Shown piece after piece: positions 50,306-57,663 of a stretch of DNA of 64,000 bases. Source of the stretch: JACVRW01 sp963814095 (lineage in GTDB: Bacteria; Actinomycetota; Thermoleophilia; Solirubrobacterales; Thermoleophilaceae). The stretch is taken from contig CAWFBT010000006.1 of assembly GCA_963814095.1 (NCBI GenBank), positions 248,001 to 312,000 on the forward strand. Direction: 5' to 3'. The notes beneath the pieces are model-generated. The model made no database searches, had not been told where the DNA came from, and worked only from the letters and a program-made list of their open reading frames with translations. Position numbers and translations under genes: made by a program. Each line of letters begins with the position of its first letter. The first letter of the stretch is position 1.

Positions 50306-51263
50306 CTATGTATGCAGCGCCGAGTCCGCACCGGTCGCATCGCGCGGCTCCGCGCGCGGGGGCGAGCCGCCGATCGCGAGCGCCGCCCGCGCGGTGACCG
50401 CGTGATAGAGGATCAGCAGCTGTACCAGGGCGAGCGAGTCGGAGCGCAGCAGATCAGTGCCGACCGTGAACTCGCCGAGGCGCCGGATGCGCAGGTGGTT
50501 GGCGAAGCTCATCCGCTCCCAGACCGCCTCCTCGAGCTCCGCGGCGTGGCCCGGATCGAGGTCGCCCGGGATGCGCAGGAGCCACTCGCGCTCGCGCTTG
50601 ATGAGCGCGGGCCCGCGGCCGCCGCCCTCGATCAGCGGGCCCAGGTCGGGGTGCGGGAGCGTGTCCCGGAGGATCACGTCCGCGTCGAGGTGCTTCGGGT
50701 CGCCCGATGCGCCGGGGACGAACGACACCACGATGTCGGCGTGGGCGCGCTGGGGATGGACGTAGGCCTCCGCGTCGCGCTGGCGCCGGTCGAGCTCGGC
50801 GAGCACCTCGTCGGTCGTGTAGCCGCGGCGCGTGAGGTCGCGCTTCAGCTTCCAGGCCCGGCGCAGCTCCTCGGGCGGCGCGAGCGCGACCAGCACGTCG
50901 TGCACGCTGCGCAGGGTCTCGGTGTGGAAGTTGAGCAGGCCCTCAACCACGAGGAACGTCGCCGGGGCGGACGTACTCGGGCGGCTGGAAGCTTCCGTCG
51001 CGATGGTCGTACACCGGCTTCAGCACCGCCTCGCCGCGGCGCAGGTGAATCAGGTGCTGGGTGAGGATGTCGAGGTGGTTGCAGTCGGGATGGAGCGGAG
51101 TGAGGCCCAGCTCGGCCCGCCGGCGACGGTCGAAGCGGTGATAGTCGTCAGCCGAGATGTGGGTGACGTGGGCGTCGCCCAGCACGCGGGTGAGCCCGCG
51201 CGTGACCGTCGTCTTGCCGGCGCCGGAGTCGCCGACGATGCCGAGGACGATCGACCGCGCCAC
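50306..51263 (-). CDS. prk: Phosphoribulokinase, one frameshift
   Basis: 318 residues after repair. P-loop GIVGDSGAGKTTVTRGL (8-24), ISADDYHRFDRRRRAELGLTPLHPDCNHLD, LKPVYDHRDGSF, then FLVVEGLLNFHTETLRSVHDV and VILRDTLPHPDLGPLIE and ERMSFANHLRIRRLGEF. These match phosphoribulokinase (ATP to ribulose-5-phosphate). One extra G in the GGGG at 50965-50968 splits it into two frames. GTG 51263 has AGGAGG upstream. No RuBisCO gene is in the window, so whether it serves a Calvin cycle, another ribulose-bisphosphate pathway or a related sugar/uridine kinase role is open. Confidence 0.82.
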
Positions 51264-51401
51264 GCCCTTCCTCCTAGGTGCGGTCGACGGGCCGAAGGCC
51301 GGATACCAGCGTGACGACGGCCATCACCGCCTCAGCTTAGGCCTTGGGCCAGCGAGAGAGGGCAAGCAGCACGACACCACCGAGCTGGGATAGGGTGCCG
51401 C

Positions 51402-51417
51402 TGCACAAATTCGTCCA
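51402..51417. promoter_or_regulatory. AATTCGTCCA half-palindrome before the GcvT-like gene
   Basis: TGCACAAATTCGTCCA shares its right half (AATTCGTCCA) with the perfect palindrome at 45599-45614, and the left half is degenerate. It ends 16 bases before ATG 51434, at nearly the same distance as in the PhyH gene (13 bases). Confidence 0.45.
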
Positions 51418-51433
51418 CCGGAGGGGAGTGTAA

Positions 51434-52555
51434 ATGGCGGAGCTCAAGCGAAGCGCCTTCTACGACGTGCAGGATCAGCTTGGCCCCGAATGGACGGATT
51501 GGGAGGGCTGGGCGTGGGCCGGCGACTTCGGGGACGCCCTGGCCGAGCACCAAGCTACCCGCAACGCGTCCAACCTCTGGGACGAGTCGCCGCTGCGCAA
51601 ATGGGACATGAAGGGGCCAGATGCTCTGGCGCTCGCCGATGTCCTCTTCACGAACGACATGGCGGCGCTCGAGGTCGGCCAGGTGCGCTACGGCGCGATC
51701 TGCGACGACGACGGCAAGATGATCATGGACGGCACGATCTTCAAGCTTGGCGATGAGCACTGCTTCTCGATCACGAGCTACGACTCCGACCTGGACTGGT
51801 TCCGGCAGGTGGCGTCCGCCCGCGGGATGAACGTCGAGGTCCAGGACGTGACGGAGAACATGCCCCACCTCCAGGTGCAGGGCCCGAAGTCCCGCGAAAT
51901 CCTCGCTCCACTCGTGGAGGGGGTCGACCTCCACGAGCTCCGCTACTTCAGGTTCGAGCCGGACGCCAAGGTGGGCGGGATCCCTTGCCTGGTCTCTCGC
52001 ACCGGCTACTCCGGTGAGCTCGGCTATGAGCTCTATTGCGAGCCCGACCGGGCGGCGGATCTGTGGAATGCCGTGCTCGACGCGGGCAAGCCGCAGGGAA
52101 TGCTGCCGATCGGCCTGTCGGCAATCGAGACGCTGCGCATCGAGTCGGGGCTCCTGTTTCCCGACATCGACTACTTCCCGCACCAGACCGATCCCTACGA
52201 GGTGCGCCTCGACAAGATGGTCAAGCTGGACAAGCCGGGCGACTTCGTCGGGAAGGCCGCTCTCAAGCGCATCGCCGAGGAGGGGACACCGCGCCTGCTC
52301 ACCACGCTCGTGATCGAGGGGAGCGAGACGCCGGAGTACGGGGCAGCGGTGACGCAGGACGGCCGCGAGGTTGGAATTGTGCGCAGTCCCTGCGAGAGCC
52401 CGACGCTCGGCAAGCAGATCGCCATGGCGGCAATCGACCGCGACCAGAGCAGCGACGGCACCGAGGTCGAGGTGGCACTCGGCGACGGCACGGTGAAGGC
52501 AACCGCTGCCGCCTTCCCCATCTACGACACCGAGAAGACGCGGCCGCGCTCCTGA
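51434..52555 (+). CDS. GcvT/DmdA-family folate-dependent methyl/aminomethyltransferase-like protein
   Basis: 373 residues. The GcvT fold is visible: FGDALAEHQATRNASNLWDESPLRKWDMKGPDA, VRYGAICDDDGKMIMDGTIFKL, LQVQGPKSREILAPL, SRTGYSGELGYELYCEPDRAADLWNAVLD, PIGLSAIETLRIESG and GKAALKRIAEEG. The family includes the T protein of glycine cleavage and folate-dependent O-, S- and N-demethylases. No gcvH or gcvP lies beside it, so a demethylase that loads methyl groups onto tetrahydrofolate is more likely than glycine cleavage. Good site GGAGGGGAG before ATG 51434. Confidence 0.85.
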   Translation: MAELKRSAFYDVQDQLGPEWTDWEGWAWAGDFGDALAEHQATRNASNLWDESPLRKWDMKGPDALALADVLFTNDMAALEVGQVRYGAICDDDGKMIMDGTIFKLGDEHCFSITSYDSDLDWFRQVASARGMNVEVQDVTENMPHLQVQGPKSREILAPLVEGVDLHELRYFRFEPDAKVGGIPCLVSRTGYSGELGYELYCEPDRAADLWNAVLDAGKPQGMLPIGLSAIETLRIESGLLFPDIDYFPHQTDPYEVRLDKMVKLDKPGDFVGKAALKRIAEEGTPRLLTTLVIEGSETPEYGAAVTQDGREVGIVRSPCESPTLGKQIAMAAIDRDQSSDGTEVEVALGDGTVKATAAAFPIYDTEKTRPRS

Positions 52556-52585
52556 GGCGCGGCTCGGCCGCGCCCGCGTCGGCGC

Positions 52586-52620
52586 CAGGCTGCCCCCGGC
52601 AGGTCGCCAGGGGCAGCCTG
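52586..52620. terminator. Strong bidirectional stem-loop
   Basis: Perfect 11-base arms CAGGCTGCCCC/GGGGCAGCCTG with a 13-base loop. It sits 30 bases after the GcvT-like stop and 28 bases before the stop of the convergent lyase-like gene, so it can end both transcripts. Only a weak T-rich stretch follows. Confidence 0.75.
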
Positions 52621-52647
52621 ATCTGTTGCCGATCTACCTGCTGACGG

Positions 52648-54558
52648 TCACGGCCTGCGGACGATCGTCGTCTGCGGGCCGGGCGTCCGCTCGCGAGCCA
52701 GGCGCCGCAGGACCTGGCGCCTGCGCTTCACCCGGTTGACCGCGCCACGTGTGCGCTTGCGGACCGCGGTCGGCTCGGCCGCTGCTCCGCCCATGAAGGT
52801 CGCAGCGGGGTTGGCCTGCATGAACGAGTAGACCAGCTCACCGGCCGGCAACTCGGGCCGCAGGTCGGTGGCCTGCTGCCACGGGATCACCGCTCGCAGC
52901 GCCGCCAGCGCGTTGGCCGGGGCGACTCCGAACGAGCGCGCCGGGTTCTGCTGGCGACGGACCTCCATCCAGTAGCTCGACGAGAGCATCTCCTGGGCGA
53001 CCAGCCGCAGGGCGTTGTCCACCGCGAGCCGCGCCCTGGCCACACGCTGGCGCGTGAAGGTCTCCATGTCCTCCACGTTGCGCACCAGCGCGTTGCCCTG
53101 GGCAGGCACCGGATTGGCGAGCGTCTGAATCTCCGCCATCAGGTCGGAGATCGTGTAGCTGGCACCCTGCGGCGGCGCGAGCGCCAGCTCGTCCGCCGAC
53201 AGCACGTCCGCCGGCGCGACGACCGTGAAGAACGTGTCCGGGAACCGCAACACGCGCTGCACGTGCGCCGCGATCGCGTTCGCCAACGCGATCGTGTACG
53301 CCTCGAGGTCGTTGCCCCACGGCTGGGCAACGAAGTTGGCGTTCGACAGGATGAACCCGCTGACGCCGGCCTCTCCCTCCTCGACGAAGTAACGGCGCAA
53401 CCACGGCGTGTCGAGCTCCCACGAATCGCTTGGCGAGGAGCCAGGCACAACCGCCGGGTTGTGATCCGAGCTGTTGATCTGAATCAGGATGTTCTTCTTG
53501 AGCCGCGCGTACGCCTCCCACAGCGCACCGTTGCGCTGGCTGTAGTCACGGAAGCTGAGCGGATCCTGGATGATGCGCCGCCCGTCGAAGCCGGGCGGAG
53601 TCTCGAACTCGAACAGGTAGCTGCCGCGGATCAGATCCAGCAGCCGCCGGGCGAGCTTGTTCTGGTACGGGAACGGGCGCGCCCGCTGAGGAACACGGGC
53701 CAGCGGAGTCACGCTGCTGTTGAGCCCGAGCATGCTCATCGAGAACGTCAGATCCGACCAGTCCTGCATCCGCTTCGAGTCGAACAGCAGCAGCGCCGCC
53801 TGACCCGCGGAGTACGCGTTGGTGCTGACCAGCGCGGCATCATCAGCCGCGAACGGCACCAGCGGCTGGAGGCCGGCCTGGGCGAGCGCCTGCCGCGCGG
53901 GCATGCGCTGACCGCGGAGGTAGGCCTGGCCGACGCCCACCATCGTGCCGCCGACGTTGCCCATCATCGGCAGGTCACCCTCGCCGGGCGATCCGCGCGA
54001 CTGCACGACCGGCGAGATGTAGTTGTTCAGCAGATCAAGCAGCATCTGCGTCATCTCGGGCGTCGCCGCCTCGTAAACCATCGTGTTCGCGCGCACGACC
54101 ATCATCGCGCGCACGATCTCCTCGTCGGCGACCTCGGGACCGATTCCCTGCCTCGGTCCACCCTTGAAGATCCGCAGCTGGCGATCGAGCAGCAGCTGCC
54201 GGTTGTCGGGCCGCAGCGGGTCGCCCGAGAAGATCGGGGTCTCCCGTCCCGACCCGGTGCCGCGGTTGAAGAAGTAGATCGGGATGTCCTGTCTGGCTCC
54301 CTCGAGCAGGAGCTCGTAGGCATCCTCCGAGCGCTGCCGGGCGGCGTTCGTCAAGCGCACCTTGGCGCCATGGCGAGCGACATCGACGACCTGCTCCATG
54401 GTCAGGTTCTTCCCGTTCAGCGTGACGGTCTCGCCCGCCTTCGTCGGGACGATCGGGTTGTACGCCGAGGCGCTGCCGACGGATACGGCGAGCGCCAGGA
54501 TCATCGTGAAAAGGGCGCAGAGCACTCTTCGCTGTAAAGCGGTTGCACAGCCTGTCAT
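52648..54558 (-). CDS. Secreted aromatic-ammonia-lyase-superfamily protein lacking MIO triad (copy 1)
   Basis: 636 residues from ATG 54558 (GAAGGAGAGG). A signal peptide ends near ASA-YNPIV (residue 32). The body follows the HAL/PAL fold: PIYFFNRGTGSG at 93-104 (PxYGVNTGFG region with its Tyr95), IIQDPLSFRDYSQ, QINSSDHNP, and ALVRNVEDMETFTRQR. Where active enzymes have GSVGASGDLAPL, this one has GSPGEGDLPMM (189-199): the Ala-Ser-Gly that forms the MIO cofactor is absent, with Glu193 at that place. The C-terminal 40 residues are strongly basic. Probably extracytoplasmic with unknown chemistry or a binding role. Confidence 0.72.
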   Translation of the reverse strand: MTGCATALQRRVLCALFTMILALAVSVGSASAYNPIVPTKAGETVTLNGKNLTMEQVVDVARHGAKVRLTNAARQRSEDAYELLLEGARQDIPIYFFNRGTGSGRETPIFSGDPLRPDNRQLLLDRQLRIFKGGPRQGIGPEVADEEIVRAMMVVRANTMVYEAATPEMTQMLLDLLNNYISPVVQSRGSPGEGDLPMMGNVGGTMVGVGQAYLRGQRMPARQALAQAGLQPLVPFAADDAALVSTNAYSAGQAALLLFDSKRMQDWSDLTFSMSMLGLNSSVTPLARVPQRARPFPYQNKLARRLLDLIRGSYLFEFETPPGFDGRRIIQDPLSFRDYSQRNGALWEAYARLKKNILIQINSSDHNPAVVPGSSPSDSWELDTPWLRRYFVEEGEAGVSGFILSNANFVAQPWGNDLEAYTIALANAIAAHVQRVLRFPDTFFTVVAPADVLSADELALAPPQGASYTISDLMAEIQTLANPVPAQGNALVRNVEDMETFTRQRVARARLAVDNALRLVAQEMLSSSYWMEVRRQQNPARSFGVAPANALAALRAVIPWQQATDLRPELPAGELVYSFMQANPAATFMGGAAAEPTAVRKRTRGAVNRVKRRRQVLRRLARERTPGPQTTIVRRP

Positions 54559-54750
54559 TGCCTCTCCTTCAGGTGAAGGGCGCGGTCAGGTACGAGCGCC
54601 GCGGTGAGCAAGCTGTGTCACACCACTTAGCGGGGCCAGTCAGCCGGATGGCACGCTGGGGCCCCCGCAGCGACTAGAAGAGGAACGTCTGAAGCGGGCG
54701 GCTCTGTGGTGCGGGGCCACCCTGCTCCTCTCCGCCGGGGATTTGCGTAC

Positions 54751-54764
54751 CAATGGGTCCATTG
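54751..54764. promoter_or_regulatory. CAATG-N4-CATTG dyad upstream of lyase-like gene 1
   Basis: Within CCAATGG-GT-CCATTGG (54750-54765), a perfect 7-base dyad. It is 192 bases before the start of the first lyase-like gene. The same CAATG-N4-CATTG layout is at 57587-57600. Possible operator, or a trace of segmental duplication. Confidence 0.5.
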
Positions 54765-54897
54765 GCGCAAAAGCACAAGCGGTCTATCAAGCCGCGAGCA
54801 CGACGTCAACCGACTGGCGAGTCGGGTATGACTTTTTGGAACCTGGCCTCAGGACCCTGCAGGAAAGGTGATCAGCGCGCCTCGAGGCCCGCGGGAA

Positions 54898-54946
54898 CAG
54901 CTCGATCCGCTCGGCGTTGCCGGATGTCTTGATCGCGTCTTCGTAC
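54898..54946 (-). pseudogene. 49-bp copy of the 3' end of the Fe-S oxidoreductase gene
   Basis: 48 of 49 bases match 57748-57796, inside the Fe-S oxidoreductase gene. On the minus strand it reads YEDAIKTSGNAERIEL, the same as that protein near its C-terminus. Nothing on either side matches: after the copy the frame reads FPRASRRADH. It is a gene fragment, not a gene. It lies in the 500-base gap (54559-55058) between the two lyase-like genes; the rest of that gap holds only the CAATG dyad and no coding frame I can support. Confidence 0.8.
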
Positions 54947-55058
54947 GAAGGGATCCAACGACGCTCTCGCCGCGCCAAGGTTCGCTGGAGGATTCGCCAG
55001 CGCGCCGTCCGCCCCCGGCTTGAGCCGGGGGCGGTTGGCGCTCCATATGTGGCCGCTG

Positions 55059-56993
55059 CTATCTGTTCGCCGGCTCCTTCGCCTGCCTGACCAGGAACCT
55101 GCGCATGCTTCTCATCCCCTCCTGGGCACGCCGCGTCCTCGCCGGCGCGCTACGGACTCTCGCGCGGAGCTTCGTCCTGAAGGCTGCGCGCGAGGTGTTG
55201 GCACCGGGTGTGTAGAACTGCGACGCCGGATTGCCCAGCAGGAAGGCGTACGCGAGGTGGGTCGACGGCACCGGCGGCCGCTGGTCAGCCGGCAACTGCC
55301 ACGGAACCACTCGCCTGAACGCGTTCCAAGCGGCCGTCGGCGAGACGCCGAAGCTCCTCGTCGAGTCCTGGGCCTGCCGGACGTTCATCCAGTAGGTCGC
55401 GTTGAGCGCGTTCTCGGCCAGCAGGTAGAGCGTGTTGTCCACCGCGAGCCGGGCCCGTGCCACCTTGATCCGGCCTTCGGCCTGGAGGTCCTCGACGTTC
55501 CGTACGATCGCATTCCCCTGGGCAGGGACGGGATTGGCCAGTGTCTGGATCTCCGCTATCAGGTCGGCGAGGTTGTAATCGTTCGCCGCCGGGGCGGCAT
55601 TGCCCAGCTCCTCCGGACTGAGCACGTCGGAGGGTGAGATAACGGTGAAGAACGTGTTCGAGAACCGTTGAGTGCGCTGGTCGATTGCCGTCGCAAGCTG
55701 CGCGACCGCGATCGTGAACGCCTCGATCTGGTTGTCGACGTTGACCGCCTCCCAGTTCGAGTTGGACAGGATGTATCCGTGCTCGCAGCCCTCACCCACG
55801 CAGTCCTCATTGTTGGGGCCGCCGCTCACGTAGTACTGCATGAACCACGGCGTGCTGAGCTCGGGTGAGTCCTCGGGCGACCAACCGACCGCAACCACGG
55901 GGTTGTGGTCCGAGGAGTTCATCTGGAGCCGCAGGTCCTTCCTCAGCTCGTTCCATGCTTGCCTGGCGCCGCCGGCTCGCTGGCTGCTGGCCCGAAGGCT
56001 CTCCGGATCTTGAATGATCCGCAGCGGGACTCCGGTGTCCGACAATTCATCGAGCTCGAACAGGTAGCTGCCCTTGATCGTGTCCAGCGCTCTCGCCGCA
56101 GCGGAGTTCAGGAACTTGAAGGGCCGCGCCGCTTGGACCGGCGCCGAGATCGGCGTGACGCTGCTGTTCATCCCGATCAGGTCCATCGCGTACAGCAGGT
56201 CCGCCCAGTCGAGCATCTGCCGGGAATCGTGCACCAGCAGCGCGGCCTGACCCATCGTGTACGCGTTCGTGCTCGCGAGAGCGCCGTCGTCAGCGCCGAA
56301 CGGCTCGAGACGCTGGAGCCCGGCCTGTGCCAGCGCCTGTGACGCCGGCATGCGAACGCCGCGGTAGTAGACCTCGCCCAGGCCGATCATCGCCGCGGCG
56401 ACTTGGTACATCTGCGGGAGATCGCCCTCGCCGGGCGAGCCGCGCGAATACACCACGGGGGTGATCTGATTGTTGAGGAAGTCGAGCAGCATCTGAGTGA
56501 GCTGCGGGCTCGCGGCCTCGTAGGTCATGGTGTTCGCGCGGACCGCCATCATGGCGCGCACGATCTCCTCGTCGTTGACCTCCGGGCCGAGGCCGAAGCT
56601 TGTCCCGAACCGGAACGCGGCCTGCTGGTTCCTCGTGATCAACTCTTTGTTCTCAGGTGACAGCGGGTCACCCTCAAAGATCACCTCTTGGCGGCCGGCA
56701 CCCGTGCCGCGGTTGAAGTAGTAGATGGGGATATTCTCTCGTGCTCCCTCCAGCAGTAGAAGGTAGGCGTTCAACGATCGTTGCCGAGCGCCAGCCGTTA
56801 ACTGCACCTTCGCTCCGTAGCGGGCGATTGACACAACCTGGTCCATCGTCAGGCGCTTGCCGTCAAGCATGACGGTCTTGCCTGCGTCCCGGGGAACGAT
56901 GGGATTGTATGCCGCCGCAACGGCAGAATACGCGGCGAAAGCGACGGCAATCAGGGAGACCACGCCGATCATCGCTAGCGAGCGATGTCGCAT
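55059..56993 (-). CDS. Secreted aromatic-ammonia-lyase-superfamily protein lacking MIO triad (copy 2)
   Basis: 644 residues from ATG 56993 (AAGGAG upstream). Signal peptide to about residue 28 (AVAAA-YNPIVP). Same architecture as copy 1: PIYYFNRGTGAG (89-100), SRGSPGEGDLPQM (183-195) with Glu189 in place of the MIO Ser, ASTNAYTMGQAALL, RIIQDPESLRASSQ, QMNSSDHNPVVAV, AIVRNVEDLQAEGR and a basic tail. It has an extra loop with two Cys (EDCVGEGCEHG, about 390-400), a likely disulfide outside the cell. The paralogs are clearly diverged but share every motif, so the changed active site is ancestral, not an error. Confidence 0.72.
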   Translation of the reverse strand: MRHRSLAMIGVVSLIAVAFAAYSAVAAAYNPIVPRDAGKTVMLDGKRLTMDQVVSIARYGAKVQLTAGARQRSLNAYLLLLEGARENIPIYYFNRGTGAGRQEVIFEGDPLSPENKELITRNQQAAFRFGTSFGLGPEVNDEEIVRAMMAVRANTMTYEAASPQLTQMLLDFLNNQITPVVYSRGSPGEGDLPQMYQVAAAMIGLGEVYYRGVRMPASQALAQAGLQRLEPFGADDGALASTNAYTMGQAALLVHDSRQMLDWADLLYAMDLIGMNSSVTPISAPVQAARPFKFLNSAAARALDTIKGSYLFELDELSDTGVPLRIIQDPESLRASSQRAGGARQAWNELRKDLRLQMNSSDHNPVVAVGWSPEDSPELSTPWFMQYYVSGGPNNEDCVGEGCEHGYILSNSNWEAVNVDNQIEAFTIAVAQLATAIDQRTQRFSNTFFTVISPSDVLSPEELGNAAPAANDYNLADLIAEIQTLANPVPAQGNAIVRNVEDLQAEGRIKVARARLAVDNTLYLLAENALNATYWMNVRQAQDSTRSFGVSPTAAWNAFRRVVPWQLPADQRPPVPSTHLAYAFLLGNPASQFYTPGANTSRAAFRTKLRARVRSAPARTRRAQEGMRSMRRFLVRQAKEPANR

Positions 56994-57122
56994 AATTGGC
57001 TCCTTACTGGTATCTGATTACAGTTAGTCCGTAATACAGCGGAAGGGGCGTATGAACCGGGCGGCAAAATGGAAAACCGCCTCTCCGCCCCCCGTTCCTC
57101 GGGAAACCGTCAGACCGGTAAG

Positions 57123-57509
57123 ATGCCGCGCCGCATGGCTCTCGTCCGCGCCGGCGCGCTTGCGATCGTCCTCTGCTCGACCGGCCTCCCGCTGGGCTGC
57201 GATGGCGACGAACCGAAGGTGACTCCGGATCAGCGCGATGCCACGCGGGTCGTGGCGGCCGTGTCGGATGTGCTCTACCAGTGCCTCGCGGTCGAGGCCG
57301 GATATACCGACCGCGTCGAGGCGAGGCGGCTCGGGCGCGATGTTGACTACCTCGTGCAGGCGTGGGATCGCCTGCGCGCCGACGCGCGCCTCCGCACAGC
57401 CACAGGCAGCACCACCCTGCGCCGGCAGGCGAGGGTCGCCGTTCGCCGGCTCGAGGCGGGATGCGCTCCGAAGGAGGCGGCACGGCTCGAGGAGGCAATG
57501 GAGGACTGA
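57123..57509 (+). CDS. Putative small lipoprotein
   Basis: 128 residues from ATG 57123; ATG 57135 is an alternative. The signal region ALVRAGALAIVLCSTGLPLGC ends in a lipobox-like LPLGC, and the mature part is helical and charged with two further Cys (YQCLAV and AGCAPKE) that may pair. It is divergent from the second lyase-like gene by 129 bases. A long frame on the opposite strand here has poor composition and no motifs, so it was not called. No family recognised. Confidence 0.55.
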   Translation: MPRRMALVRAGALAIVLCSTGLPLGCDGDEPKVTPDQRDATRVVAAVSDVLYQCLAVEAGYTDRVEARRLGRDVDYLVQAWDRLRADARLRTATGSTTLRRQARVAVRRLEAGCAPKEAARLEEAMED

Positions 57510-57586
57510 AGGGGTACGAGGCGGGTCGTGAGCCCGCGAGCTGCCTGAATGGCGAGCGGCAAGCACCATGGTTCCGCGTCTCACAC

Positions 57587-57600
57587 CAATGGACACATTG
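57587..57600. promoter_or_regulatory. CAATG-N4-CATTG dyad, second copy
   Basis: CAATGGACACATTG, in the 154-base gap between the lipoprotein and Fe-S gene stops. It has the same arms and spacing as 54751-54764. It lies 148 bases from the 57748-57796 segment; the other copy lies 134 bases from the duplicated 49-bp fragment, in the same order. Confidence 0.4.
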
Positions 57601-57663
57601 ATGCAGATGCGCCAGCGTTGTACCACAGACGGCAGGACTCGGTCAGGCAGGGTGACCTGAGGA

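Noticed and set aside
51264..51433. Glycine riboswitch upstream of the GcvT-like gene
   Set aside because: The 170-base divergent region shows no tandem aptamer-like conserved cores; only the AATTCGTCCA site and the ribosome site are evident.
54787..54978. 63-codon frame with YEDAIKTSGNAERIEL as a gene
   Set aside because: Only the 49-bp segment resembles anything; it is a fragment of the Fe-S gene and the flanks have no similarity or ribosome site.
52648..56993. Calling the two lyase-like genes hutH or pal
   Set aside because: The MIO-forming Ala-Ser-Gly is missing and both are exported, so canonical lyase activity should not be assumed.
57024..57626. 200-codon minus-strand frame opposite the small lipoprotein
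   Set aside because: It is Arg/His-rich with no domain or signal pattern; the plus-strand frame has a lipoprotein signal.
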